This document shows, in pieces, positions 48,681-62,289 of a stretch of DNA of 64,000 nucleotides. The notes under the pieces were generated by a model, which made no database searches, was not told the DNA's origin, and saw nothing but the letters and a program-made list of their open reading frames with translations. This DNA is from Ophthalmolycus amberensis (taxonomy: Eukaryota > Chordata > Actinopteri > Perciformes > Zoarcidae): contig JAFEUB010000893.1 in the NCBI GenBank assembly GCA_024529925.1, positions 443,001-507,000 of the forward strand, given 5' to 3'. Position 1 is the first letter of the stretch. Each line of letters starts with the position of its first letter. A program made the position numbers and the translations under genes.

Positions 48681-51544
48681 CCTTCGTGAGCGCACAGACT
48701 CAGAGGGATAGCTCAAATGGGACGGACTATTAAAAGTAGGCTACAAAGGGAGAATTATCGGAAGGGTTGCCGGAGATGAATAAGATGTCATTTACCTTTC
48801 AGGATCTATTTCTCTTATGGGCCTTTACATCTTTGTGCCTGGAAATCTCTGGTGTATTTGCCGTTTTATTTCCCACGCTTTGTGTTGCCAACTTAATTAC
48901 CATCGGTGGAGTTGGCTCATCAGGTTTCAACAGGCGGCTGTGATGATGGAGGCATTTGGATGAGGTTGTCAGCACTGGAGGGAGGGGGGGGTCCCCTAGT
49001 GTCGTGGGTGTTGAGAGCTACAGCGTCACTTAGGGGATTATTCAGGAGTCACAGAAAACAATTCCTTCCACTCATTCAAAGTGATTCAATCAAATATGCA
49101 AGGTCTGAATACTGAAGCTCAGTTGAAGTGTAAAACATTAACTTGTTTTTTTTTAACAGTTACAATTATAATCGGCAACAAATGATCACATAGAGGTCTC
49201 TTAGTTGCGTTTGTTGTGAGGTGCTGATGAACTTATTTGCCTGTTTTGGCCCCACTGAAGTAATCAGGAAAATGTTTCATAATGAATAGAGCTGCTGTGC
49301 TTCACTGATCACGGATGTGCAGCATTATTTTATTAAAGAGTTGCAGCCTCTCCTACTGTCTGTTTGCTTCGACACTATAGTCCCTCATCCCCGCATTCAG
49401 TATAATACCAGACGGATATCAGTAGTTTATTTGGCTGTTTCAGCTGAATGAAAGGGACAATGAAAGATACTTTCAGTCATTAAAACCACATTAGTAATTA
49501 CTTTTTTTCAAAGGCCCCAAAGATAGAAAAACAACAACATAAAATTGAGTTAAATGATAAAATGGGTGAGCAAAAAACATTGAAATCGATCCGACTACGG
49601 ATTTCTGAATATTTACCTTTTCTGGACATCATGAGCAGGTAGACTGTTATTCAAACAGTTCATCCATGGATCAATACTGTACGGTCTGGGCTGAGATTAA
49701 TAACCAAAGAAGACATTAAAAGTTATCCAAATAAGAAATTTTGCAGCTGTTTCCATCTACATCGCAAATTGGCAAATAAAAGCTGATTGTCCTATTTAAT
49801 GCAAATGAGGATGGCACCACCACGGCTTTCTGGCACATCGTCATGCTGGGAGCTGTTGTTTTATTCATGAAACTGTTGAACGTGGCCTGCTTGTGTCTTT
49901 TAATGTGGCCTAATAAAAGTGCCTGCATATTTCCAGAGAAGTTTCTAAGGGAAATGGTTGTATCCTAAAACCCCAAACAGTCGTATTCATTCTGTTTTAT
50001 TGGAAAGCATATTAAATGAGTAAATGCTGCACTCGCTGAAGTAGTATTTCTTTACGGTTCAAGGGACTCATCTTCATAAGAGATTGAAAGGAATGATGTA
50101 ATGGTCCCATGGACAAAATGAAGACGATGACTTTTATTTATTTCTTTTGATGGATGGACCACTGGGTCTGGCAAACCCATTACACAAGTGAACAGCTGCG
50201 ACATCTTTATTTTTGGAAGAGAACTTAAGGTTATGAACAGTAAATGGGTAGTTGAAGTTTTTTTTTTTTTTGCACGAAACAGCCGTTGGCGAAACAGCAG
50301 TCGGCAAGCAAAAGCATCCCTGTGTGCGCGGCGCTCAAGTGTGTGTGTGTGTGCACTCCTGTGTGTAAGCCTGCCAGTGGCATTGGCTAGACTTCTTCCT
50401 CCTCTCTGGCGATGCTGTGCACAGGCAGACAGCTCGCCCACAGCAGCGCCAGCTCACTGCCTTAATATGTTTTGACAGAGGAAGCGTTATCGCAGCTCTT
50501 GACGCCCATCTGCAGCACGGAGGGAGGCCTGGTTGCTCACCAAGACTGTGAAATTCTCCGGCCCATCAATGGCGTGTTCTCACAGGCAGCATGTAGTTCA
50601 CAAATGTCCCATATGTTTACTCTATCGAACATATGCAAATTCCATCAATGAAGAATGTAAATACAGTTTTCATCCAACAATTAAGGTGGGGCAAAATCTC
50701 AGATTTTTCAAATCCCATCCGATTTTTTGACGATATACAATTACCTTTTTATTTATTTATTTTTAGACAAACTAGGCCTACAAAAGAATTACGAAGCAGG
50801 ATTTGTAAAAAAAATAGTTGAAGTGAAAATCCACTTTCACTTTTAAATGTCGTCCCCAACCATGTATTCTAATAAGTTTGATAAAATCGATTTTTCGCCC
50901 AGCTCTACCAACAATATGATCACATATTCCCTCAACTGCAAGTTTCTGCAAAACTGTGACAGCAGTGGCACTTTGTTGCAGCATGGTCTCTTATCAGCTC
51001 TGTCTCAAAAATACTCTCTTCCCTTTTTTTTCTTCTCTGTTCTCATTTTTTGATCTCAGTGGCTGGAAGTTGGGATCTGGAATTCATTCAAGTTTACGTG
51101 CCAGGCTCTTTAGAGTGGAATGCTTTACCAGACATACTCAGCTAATAGGCTTCACTGCAGCTCTCTCTCTCTCTGTCTCTCTCTCGCTGGTTTTATATCC
51201 CTGCATTTTGCTGCATTGTCAAAATCCAGCCAAAAATAATGTATGTAAATATACCAGTGTGATTCTGAAGCAACTCAGTTGGCTAAACATAATGCAGTAA
51301 TTCTGGAGCTCTGGCTACAATGGAAATAAACTGCATCCTGTAAGCATGCGCCCAACAGGCCTGTAAGCTCATAATAATGAGCTGGAGATGAGAAATATTA
51401 CCCTGTATTCATGTCTGGCACAAAGGAGTATGGCAACTAATACCAATCCAGTATTTGGATTTGCATTTGAATCATGTTTAATGCTCTAGATTTTTTTTCT
51501 TCTTTTTTTTTCATCATTGTAGCATGATCTGCTTTATTTTACTT

Positions 51545-51670
51545 TGGCCGTGGTGCAGGTCCCAGCAGGTATTGTGATGTACCTGAAGCATGTGAACTGG
51601 TTGAGCATCTTGTTCAAGGGCGCTGCATTAATACGACCTAACGGGAGATGAAACCCAGGGCCGTGCTGCC
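51545..51670 (-). repeat. Possible SINE fragment, minus strand
   Basis: On the minus strand, ccctgggtttcatctcccgt resembles a B box, followed by gcagcgcccttgaacaagat. Diverged; low support. Confidence 0.3.
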
Positions 51671-52220
51671 ACCTGTGTCATCAGATAAATGGTACATTAC
51701 GTCGGCACTGGCTGATGCCTGTTTGGAGTGTCATCTTGCTGCTATTGTCAGATCAGATCAGACTCCCACAATCTGCAGTTCTCTACTTCCCCACAGAGTG
51801 TCTCTGTGCTCAAGTCTGTTTCTAGTGATGAACTTGCCTGCATCCTTTTCTCTATCATTCTCCATTTTTTTTTTTTTTCATTTTCTTGGAATTCTTTGCC
51901 CTGAACTCACATTAGTCCACAAGCACTTATACAAGATGGACATAGTCTCATTAAGAACAGATTGGTTTTTCACACATGATTAAATAACAACAAATTGTCC
52001 GTTGTTCTGCATATTTTTGTTTCCCATGAAATGCATTACTGATTTTAAGTGCTGCTAAGGATAGGAGTGGAGAATACCCTTACTATTATTTACACGGAGG
52101 GAGTTGACTCGATACATACATATAACATTATCACAAATACCTTTACATGCATACACGCACTAACAACAATGGGTTAATCAGTACAACCAGAATTTGTAGG
52201 AATGTGAATCATAGAAGCTC

Positions 52221-52330
52221 TCAGCGGTGACGATATGCTCGCTCTCCCACCTTCACCATAATTTCCCAACAATAAAGACCCATTTAGAAATCTTCAGGGT
52301 TACATTAGAACTAAACTGCATCCTGTAAGC
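52221..52330. repeat. Intronic element, member 1 of a related pair
   Basis: ctcagcggtgacgat, ctctcccaccttcaccataa, caataaagacccatt and cttcagggtt align in the same order and spacing with 55363-55462. Neither is low-complexity, coding, or clearly a known transposon. Confidence 0.55.
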
Positions 52331-52890
52331 CCATGACTGTCAATAGGCCTGCATCATGGTAAAATTACCCGCAAGGCTACTGATGAAGCCCCGTCACAAG
52401 TTAAATACAGGATATGTCTTGACGCTCTTAAACGCTGATAAAGGGAAACCTGGTAGTTACGCTGCCCCGTAGTCAACGCCGTCACCTCACAGCTGGGATG
52501 TATTTTTAACGGCCCAATCTGTGGGACCCTCTCCCTTCTGTTTGCATGTTTCATTAAGGTGCTCCAGTTTCTTCCACTCTCCAACCACAAGCCCTCTCTA
52601 ACACTGAATCAGTAAAACCAAAAGGACTTTATCTGGCTCTCTAATGTAAAGATTCTCTGTTTGCTCTCGTGGCCCACAGGCTGTGATGCACCAATCCAGT
52701 ATCATCCCGATACTGAAAGGATACCCAGGCTTTGGCTATCGGCTGATACAGAGAACCAATCCACTGTTAATTAAAAGCTGTATGCCTCACTGTGTGGAAG
52801 AGTGTAAAGAAACATCAGGCTTGACTGAAACAAACATGACTGCAACAACTTTCCTAACTTTGCAAAACAAAATGCAAATAAATGTATGTA

Positions 52891-52898
<8 letters not shown>

Positions 52899-52961
<63 letters not shown>
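52899..52961. repeat. (TA)n microsatellite
   Basis: About 60 bp of perfect TA, preceded by tgtatgtatgtgtgtg. Confidence 0.97.
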
Positions 52962-52962
<1 letters not shown>

Positions 52963-53689
52963 GTGTAATGGAAAGTAATTTATTAATTTTGATAAAGGTA
53001 TCCAATACCGTCTTGGCCTACTGTCCCAGATATCCGATCCAGCTATTTGTATCAGTATTGGACAGATAACAGTATTGGTGCATCTCTGTGATGGGTCACA
53101 CTGGCAAACTATAGCTGCAAACCCAATTTGACATGTTGAATTTAATTGATGAAAACATGTTTCATTTTGTATTATAGTTAGAAAATTTGCTGCAGTAAAG
53201 TATAGCAGTTTGTTTAGAGAACTGCAGCTCAGTAGAGACTTGTTTTCTTAAAAATGATGCTGATTGATAATAATCTATTGAATTTATCAGCGTTTCTGAT
53301 GATTCTTCATTATTTAGGAAACGTATAGGAGAGATGACGTGTCTCTAAAGCTTATTCACTTTCTGGCTTTTTGAATTTACCTGACAGATATCATGTCTCG
53401 TGTAGGTTTCGCTCGTGTCACGTGCATGCAAATGGGAATGATCATGTCATGGGGTGTTTATCTAGGCCACCTGCTCGTGTGTCTGTTGCATCTCATTATC
53501 CCGGTGAATCGTGTGCGTATACGTAGCCAAAACGAGCTGCACGCAGCTGATAAACCAGGATCGGCCGATATGGAAGTGAGGACTGCTTGATTGGCATAAT
53601 TCGATCTACCTGTGAGACATTCAGTGCATGCGCTTTGAAACAGTAATCACAGCAATGATGGACGTGATTGAGTAATTGGCACGTTGGTC

Positions 53690-54062
53690 AGATTGAAAGC
53701 AACCGCGGGTCATCACGTCTGACACTCACTATTATGTAACTCGGTGGGAAGCCCGCTGGTTTAGCCGTGCGCTTGACGCTCCATCGTGACGACGTGTGAA
53801 TCTCAAAGACGCACGGGGGGGACCTCACATGTCCATCGGGGATGGAGGAGCGCTCGGCGTGTCTGAGGAACCCGTGATGCGGAAGGGAGGGAGACGCTCT
53901 CCCTCCGCCTCCGTGCAGCACCAGTGAAAACAGGAGATGCGGTTTTCCGGTGGAGTCGGTCGCTGAGCGTGAGCAGCCGCTCCGACACCACCAGGAGGAA
54001 ACGTTTCGGCCGCGCTCTCTCTCTCTCTCTGCTGGAGGGTAACGCTCGGGAGGCGGAGAGCC
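53690..54062 (+). promoter_or_regulatory. GC/CpG-rich probable promoter and 5' UTR
   Basis: Base composition changes sharply from AT-rich intron to GC-rich sequence with many CpGs just before the ATG at 54063, and a (CT)n run lies at about 54017-54030. No TATA box is obvious at a suitable distance. This resembles a CpG-island promoter; the transcription start cannot be fixed from sequence. Confidence 0.45.
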
Positions 54063-54208
54063 ATGGCAGGCGCCAAACTGACGCCCTCTCCCTCGGAGAT
54101 CGACCCAGATGTCAAGACGGAGGCGCAGAAGACCCCCGAGCCCACCTGGGTCAACCCCTCCAGTCCTCTCCCGACCGCGGGCTCTTTTGGGAGCGATGTC
54201 GGCCAAAG
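54063..54208 (+). CDS. Candidate downstream alternative first exon of the same gene
   Basis: The ATG has a fair Kozak context (gagccATGG) and follows a GC-rich, CpG-rich leader (about 53700-54060) with a CT run. Encodes MAGAKLTPSPSEIDPDVKTE, AQKTPEPTWVNPSSPLPTAG and SFGSDVGQ, ending GGCCAAAG|GTAGCT in phase 2. That is the same phase as the exon at 42040, so both can splice to a common exon beyond the window. Acidic, Pro-rich, probably disordered. It could instead start an independent gene. Confidence 0.55.
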
Positions 54209-57200
54209 GTAGCTGCCGCAGATCCGCATGTTTCCGAATGCAGCACGCTTGCACACATATTTGCATCCACCAAAAAATAAATGTGATGCCAGCGCGCGGT
54301 GCATAACGTCTCCCGAATAACTTGGCTCGTAATTATCCTTATAGGCCAAAAGCTGCGGCGTGATGAACATCCCATTACCATTAAATCTGTTAACCCGTTT
54401 GTTGTTATTTCCCTGGGACATTTGTAGGAATGTGTAATCGTTACGGTTGGTAAGCTATTGTCCCCATTGAGGTTAAACCAACGATTCCAGTGCGCCACTT
54501 TCTAAGTCAGTTATAGACAGACAGCAGCATGATTGCAAACGCTTCTGCCGTCAATCATTTCCTCTCGGCATCACGGGGATGCACGTATTTAATAACTGCA
54601 GTATATTGTGATTACATAATTCAGTGGATGCTGCATTCCCATTACAATTTGACAAATCCTTTTTTTTGATAGGGTTGTAAAATGTTACTATGCTACTGCA
54701 TCCAAAGCTGAAGTTGATTTTTGACGTAATACAACCAGATTTATATGAAACAAAAATGCAAACCACAGGCGATTGTGTTGACATACCTGCACAAAGACTA
54801 CGTGTAAGCCGGTCTGCACTGCTCTATAGAATCGGCATGCAGACTTCCACCATCAGGACACTCCTGCCATTTGGTAGACAAATTAGATTGTGGTTTGTGG
54901 GAGATGGGCTGATCCAGTAACAACTGATGGAGACTACATTTTTCTTTTTTTTCTGTCGGAGAGAGAAAAGAACTTGAGCTCAGCAGATATGCTGCCATCA
55001 AAGCAGATTGGCACTCTATCTGCAGGTTATACGAGGTTGGTTTGGCCAAAACCGGAAAGATTCTTCTTGTTTGGCAGCGTTTCAGAGACCACTGCACAGC
55101 CAATATGCTGGCGGTGCGGCGTGTTCTGTCTCAGTATTGACGGCACACATTTTTTCATTTTTGCGTATGTTTTTAGGATCTGTAATGCAGTAGCATTTAT
55201 TGTGTAATGCATCTGTCTGATGATAAAAGCAACAGCAGTGGCATTGGAAAAACAAACGTTTAGTCCACATAGAATGTCTGTGTCAAAAATGGTATCGATT
55301 AATAAATGTGATGCAGTAAAATAATCTGGCGGATTATCGTCACTTCAATCCTAAACCATGACGCTCTACTCGGTGACGATTCTTTTAAAAAACGTCTCTC
55401 CCGCCGTCACTATAATTTACCATCAATAATAAATACCCATTGAGTAATCTGCAGGGTTTCAGGCACACCCCAAATATTAATCTCTTTTCAATGCCATGAT
55501 GTGTTGCAGAGTGGACAATGTAATCCCATACCAAGAGAATGCAGATGGTTTGGCTTTCAAAATGGGTAATACGATTCTGAGTAAGGACCATCTTTCTTTT
55601 AGTTGTCTTCATTTTTCTTTTATAATGACCTTTAGACAAATGCAGTGTATTGTGGGGAAGGGCACAACTTCAAGAGGTCTTTTGCACCATATATTTAATG
55701 TCCAGCACCTTCTTAAAGGGTGAAGGTCCATATGTGTTCTTTTCAACACCCACAGTGGTTAGCATAAGCACTTACCTATGTTACCTTAGAAAAATAACCA
55801 ATAATAATAATGTGAACTCTTGCACTAGCTGAGTCAAAGTTAGCTGTGCTTGGAATCAATTGGAGTTTTGATCCTTTGAACTGGGGTTGCATGTATACTC
55901 CCATGTGTAAAATGACTGTTTTTGTCAATGAAGTCTTATAGCTCGAAAAATCTGTTCAGCTGTCATCATGTGGGATGTATAGATGAATGTGTAGCTTGTT
56001 TATGGTGAGCATGATAGCAAACATAAAATTCTCCTAATCGTTGTAATGATCGATCACAGTGAAGATGATGAAGCCGGCGGGCAGCTGGCCATCAAAAACT
56101 AGCAAGAATTTCAGACATCCATCACGAAAACCTTTTTCATTGAGATAATACTGACGTCAATGAAAGTGAGGATGATGAAGCTGGCAGTGTCGCGTGGCAA
56201 TAACGATCATAAACGACGATGCAGATGATGAAGCTCGTGTGATGGTTGCAGATCTGTCGGAGCGATCAAAGTTAGTCTTACGAAAGCCAGCGACTCCACC
56301 GACACCTGCTCTGAACATGCTGAAGGAAGAACAGATTGGCATTGCCACGCGTCAATATTGTTCAACTTCTGGAAGCCAGACTGCTTGAATGGTGATCTAA
56401 TAAGGATGGGGCTGGAAAACCCTAAATGAATCAGTTGGCCAGTTGCCCTGGGCAACCAGACTTTGACCACTGTCAACCATTTAGTAGGTTACCGCTCTTG
56501 GCAACAAGTTGTGATATAGATGAATGTTTGCCTTTGATCACCCTCCCATCCCACTGCTTTACTTTAGTATCTTACCTTCCTGTGTGACGTAAGCTGGCCG
56601 GCTGACAGGAGGCTCTCAGGACTCGGAGCTGTATAGGTTGTGAAATGTGATCAGCGTGGGATTTGTGTCCAGCTGGCTCAGGAATCAGAGGATGTGGTGG
56701 GAGGAGTGAGTGAATCAATAATCTGGTCCATTGTGCGACATAAATTGTAAAGAATTTATCGAACTGTGCATAACTTACAGCAGCAGTGCATCCCCTTGAT
56801 GTTTGTGGAGGATTCTCTCTGCAGTATTGACATTCACTGTAAATAACAGGCAGTAAAGACACTAAGTGAGACTTGGAGGATGTTCAGAGGGATCGTACAT
56901 CTTTTAAACACAATTTATTTTGGCTCCATGCTGCCTCGCCACCACATTGCCTCTTTGTGAAAAGTCTATTTAGAAAACAGACGTTTGGTGTGCAATGAAT
57001 CAAAATGTTTGCTCGCAGTGGGAGCTGTTAGTCATATTCTCATTAATGCTAGACTCGTATATTACACGGGATGAATTGAGTGTTTTACTGGATACAGGCC
57101 AACAGAGTAGCAACTTGATAAAAAGCAGGACTTTCGATTGACTGATATGCAGCATCGACTTTATATAGTTTGCTGACATTTCAGCAACACTGAGCTTTCT

Positions 57201-60200
57201 ACAGAGCTGTCAGTCCAAAGCACTCTGCTTTTCATAGTTATGCTTTTTAAGTTTTTACAGTCAGCAATGCCCCTCAATATCAAAGCTATACAGCGAAGTC
57301 TTTGATTTTTGCCATTCATATTTCCACTTTTTGATTAAGGCTTTGACAGATTCCTGAGTTCACTTATTCATTTTCATTGTCAATGCATTTTTCAATTGCT
57401 AATTAAACAGACAAATCTGGGATGTGCACTTTAGACTAAATGTCAAGCAGAAGAATGGTTTTTGTATCTTTTTTGGAGGAATCGGGGAGAATCTCAGTAA
57501 CTTCTCTGCAGAAAAATGGTCGTTTTAAGAGCATTTGTAACAGAATAGTTACTGGTAACAAATCTATAACAATTAATATCTCAATCAGTATTGATTTTAA
57601 AAAAGCTTGCAACATTGTGATACCTTCAACTACTTTAATGTACTTTGATTGTACATTCTTGTGCACCAAAGCCGACTTTTGTCTTATTTAGATTTACTTC
57701 TCCGCTGCTCACACACCTTTTTGTTATCCCGCTGCAGACAGTTTGATGCAGAAATCCTCTTCAAATGAAGCAGTGTATCATGCATCTAATACAGTCATTT
57801 AGATGCATTTAGGGTGAAAAATGAACTGTGAATATCCTGTTAAGTCTGAATCCACATTTTGAGGTTCCGCCCCAACAGCTGCCTTGGGTAATATAGATTA
57901 CAACAGCTAAATGAGGATTTCTTTTGTTGTAAGCAGCAGCAGTCAGTTGGGAAATGGCTGGAGGGTAATGGACATTTGCACTGTTTAAATAAATACTAAG
58001 ACAAGTGTAGCTGTAATTACAGAGCAGCAGCTCACTGGAATAGAAGAGGATGTGTTATTTTGCAAACCTCTTGTCCTCTGCCTGTTCACAATCTCAACTA
58101 TTGTATTCTCTTTGCAGGCGGATGTTTGCCTTGTTGTGGGTGCCTTCAACACAGCATGTTGTTTATGTTTGGCTTATCATTACTATCTCACAATGACAGA
58201 GGAATAATCAGTTTTCCAGCTGATAACGATTTTACGGCATTTCCCAATGTATTTAATGCACAGACGGCTAAACTATGTGTCTTCTGCCCTTTTTGTCTTC
58301 ATGTTTATTTATAGCGCCCTGCTTTCACGGAACAATTAAACTCTCATTTTGATCTGAGTACCTGAGGTTTAATGAGGGGGTTTTAATGTGGTCCTTGGGG
58401 TAAATTGCATGTTGTCCGTCGTTATTATTCATTCAGGATGAAAATATCTCAGTGAGTGACTTGAGAGTTGCAACCCGAAAATAACGAGTGCTGTGGTTGC
58501 TAACTAACAAATGAACCTTTTAAAAAGACGTTCGATATCAAGAGAGAACATCTAAAGTGTTAGTTAAGCCTCTCACACTGAGATACCCCTGTGTGCTTGG
58601 CTGCATGCTGTAAGTGTACATGCACGTAGTAATTGTACATTCTCAAAAGAGGCAAAAGAAACACAAACCAACCACATGGGGAATGTGTTTGCAGGCCATT
58701 TAGTGAATTTAATACCAATAAAGGTAGAAAATATATAATATCGATGACAAAAATCATATACTGTCCAGAACAATACAGTATAGCCACAAAACTTTTCTGC
58801 CTATTGATTGCAACATTATCCGTAATGACCTAATCAACTGTCCCAGAGATTGGAATGGGACGGCTGAGTGTTATCGTTTCATGACAATCGTTTCTGTTAT
58901 TTCATTTATTGTTTTACTTTGTTACTCGTCAGTTCAACACCTGGTCAGGTCATCTTTAAAAGTAAGAGACACTGTAGCTGGTAAAGTAACCCAAAGGTAC
59001 AGAGGTACTGTTGCTATGGTTACCTGCAGTTTAAGATACCTTCAGACCGATTTAGAAGTGAGGTTTAGCTGTTGACCAGAACCAGGTCTGGGGGGGGGCG
59101 GTCTATTATTAGGTTTTAATTGACACCTGCCAATCAGTCAGAAACAGGTATTCTCTGTGAAAATGGTACAATAGAAATAGAGTATAAAGGTGGTTTGTGT
59201 CCACCAGCTTTATTTACAGATCAGCAGTACTTATATATAGGTTACATACAACATATGTTTGCTGCTGTTAGATTCCCTCCCTAACCAGGTGTTAAGTTAC
59301 TGGAGCCGACTAGTCATCATTTTGGAGGGGTAGAACTTGAGTTGCCTCCGTGGTAGTGAGGAACAGTATGGGAAATGTAGTATACGATGACATGTTGGCA
59401 AGCTTCCTGATGCAGGGAAAAGCTACAAATCCAATTTGCCCTTGAAATTGCTGCAGAGATGGTGTGCATGTGTGTGAGGCCCTCCCCCATTCTATCAGGC
59501 AGCCCTTGAGGCAGTTCTCAGTAAATGTATTTGAAAGCACAGTTTGAAAGTGCTGGTCATTTTGCACTTGTTGTGTCAGTAGCTCAGCTCATACTTGTGA
59601 TTCCAGATCAGCTGCAAAGAGGTGAGGAACTATTCGCTTCTTTGTTGCATTTGTTTTATCATAATTAGAGTGAAATGTGAAGGGCATGATGCTAACTGCA
59701 TGAATATTAGGATGTGTCGGCTTCTTTGGTTTATGACGAAGAAACAGAGGAGGGAACAGAGTCGAGTGACTGTTGTAGGCTAATGGGGCAAAGGGAGCCG
59801 CAGTGAACCATATCCTCTACACTGCTAAAGCTCTTAGCAGCCAGATAGCATCTTTATTGCTCATTAAAGTGTTGTCAAATAGACACAAAATGGACACTGA
59901 GATCACAGCAGATCACATACTGTACTGTATTTATGATGAGCAGACTACCGTAAGCATTTCCAAATTGCTTTTTCACTTCTGAACTAAGTTTTGAAAGGGG
60001 CAGCAAATGACATAGTATAGTCGTCTTTTGTACAGTAAATTGTAGGACTGGGCGATATGGAGAAAATATAATATCACAAAATGTTGTGCAGGAAAACCAG
60101 TCAACCAGGAAAAGACTAATCTTATGCCATATTACCATATACAAAATGTAAGACGATAGCTAGTCTCAAATAAAGTTGAAAATAAAGTTCTCCTCTGCCA

Positions 60201-62289
60201 CATACAGCACATCTGGCTGTTGTATCCTTCAATGCAGCTGCACTTTACTGCTATCAGAAAGTTTCCAAAACACCCGGCAATCCATCTGCATTTGTACCTT
60301 TAAAAAAAAAAAAAAAAAAATGTATCTCTCTCTTGTATGCACTACATGTCTAAAATAAAGTGAAATTAATTAAATGTTGAATTGAATCTGGCTTTTAAAA
60401 ATGGGAAACTCTTTCATGCAATATGATTATAACTAAAATAACTGGATTTTCAGTTCATTAAAGGTCTTACTTACAAAAACCTCCAGTGAATTACAAACTT
60501 CCGGTAGTGATTGTTTTAAAATCACCTTCTCTGGTAGCTTTATTAGAAAGTTACAGAAGGAACATTGTTGGCAATAATCTTTTGTCAACATCCACTAAAA
60601 GCCTGAGGACTGATTTCCAGAGTTGACGATGTCATTGGTTCCTGGGGACCGTACTAATCGACTACGCTCTGTTGTTGAGATGCCAAACGGTGCTTGATTA
60701 GATTACTGGCATAGTACAGTTCCTCTCTTGTGATTTACTACTTCCGGGCTTTAATGGACACTCCATTAGTCCTTTTTTAAAAAGGCTGGTTTTATCAGAA
60801 GCTTTTCAACGCAACAGCCTGAACTGCTGAATAATGACCTTATGAACACATATTCCTCCAGCTTTGCTGCTTTACACAGCAGACAGACTTTGATTATTTA
60901 CAATTTACGATATCAATCTAAATTATATTTTTATACATCCACCGCTGAAGTTGATATTTTTTAGACGTGCTTTGGACTTGAAGCATTTTACTCACTAGAC
61001 TAAGAGTGTACTCACATCTACAATAACCTACAGACATAGTACTCAATTCATATTTCTGTTGACGTTTTAAAGCTTTGGGAAATTTTTCTGCCGGTTACAT
61101 GTAAGGATGAGGGACTTAAAGCACAGTATAATGTCTTTATATTACAAAGAGAACTATGTGTATTTAGGCCATATGTAGTTTTGATTTGTACATGGTCTGG
61201 CTCATACTGTACTTGCAGGATTGTTGGGAATAGAGTAAAAGTTTAATCTATTCAGTCCTAAAATGTATCTGAATTAATGGTATGTCTCTCATTATAAAAA
61301 AATATATATTATAAAACCATTTAAAGCATTTTCAAACATGGGTTTATCGTTAAAATGAATCTCGAACAAACCAACCACTATTTCTGAGAGGCATAAGATG
61401 AGATTTGATGTCAAATGGGCCGCCAACGACACTAGTCTAAAGGTAAAATAAATAACCTTTTTTTACTGTAGCAGGACAGAGTTTTCTTTACAATACAGAG
61501 TAAGATATCAAACATTTTCTGGAGGAGCTCTGTCGTTCCTCTCATGTATGTTATTTAATGCTTCCGTACATTTCTGTACGGTAGTAAGGGAACTTTTGTT
61601 TTCTTTTGAAGAAGACATTTGACTTATTGTAACAGGAAAGACACAAATGTGGCCATTAACACAAATGTGGCTGCATTTCATAATTAATGCCATTAGTCAC
61701 GCCTGTGTTTATTAGTTCAACCAAGTTAAACTGTCTACCGCCCAAATCACAGTGGCTTTGTGGGCTTCTGCCTCAGCCAAGAAGTCCAAGTCGTGCTGTT
61801 ACCTGTGCCCGTGTAATTACTGGGTTGACTGTTATATGCAGTTTTGAATATTTGAAAAGAATTTGTGCACAATTAAGAAACAAATGACGTACATGATCTC
61901 TGTGGTTCAGCGTCAGTAAGTGGTTTCCAAAGGAAGCCGTAGCCGTAGAGTGCTCAAGACAATTTGTTCTGCATCAAATCAAAACGTGTGTGTTTAATCT
62001 TCGACCCCTAGTCCATCACAATTGTCCATATGCCAGCCATTAAGATCAATATCTGGGTGTGTCTCCCTGTCTGTCAGTTCCCTCGGTGTTACACACTTCC
62101 CTTTTCTCCATGGTCACCTCAACCACGAGGGTGTGTCCACTGATCCCCCTGTGGTTTGCATTACGTGTCCCATCTGTTCGTTCGTCAGCTGAAACAACGT
62201 TTTTGATCAACTTAATGTGCAGAGTTTGCCTTGCATGCCCCCTGTGCTCTCAGATCCTCATCTTGAGCCGTCTTGCTGCACAAACTGAG
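54209..62289. other. Intron downstream of the 54063 exon
   Basis: No further coding exon could be supported up to the L2 insertion. Holds the second paired element at 55363 and an A-tract at 60302-60320. The next exon of the gene presumably lies beyond the window. Confidence 0.45.
55363..55462. repeat. Intronic element, member 2 of a related pair
   Basis: ctctactcggtgacgat, tctctcccgccgtcactata, caataataaatacccattga and ctgcagggttt match 52221-52330 with small indels, about 3.1 kb away and on opposite sides of the exon at 54063. Confidence 0.55.

Larger units (their letters stand above)
48681..53689. other. Intron, mostly unique sequence
   Basis: No exon supported. Holds the (TA)n tract at 52899, the first member of the paired element at 52221, a possible SINE at 51545 and an octamer-bearing, evenly complex block at 49730-49930. 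Confidence 0.5.

Noticed and set aside
50052..50475. Opposed frames of 129 and 95 codons near a possible CpG-richer block
   Set aside because: Neither resembles a known protein; the frames contain homopolymer-encoded runs (poly-Phe, poly-Lys).
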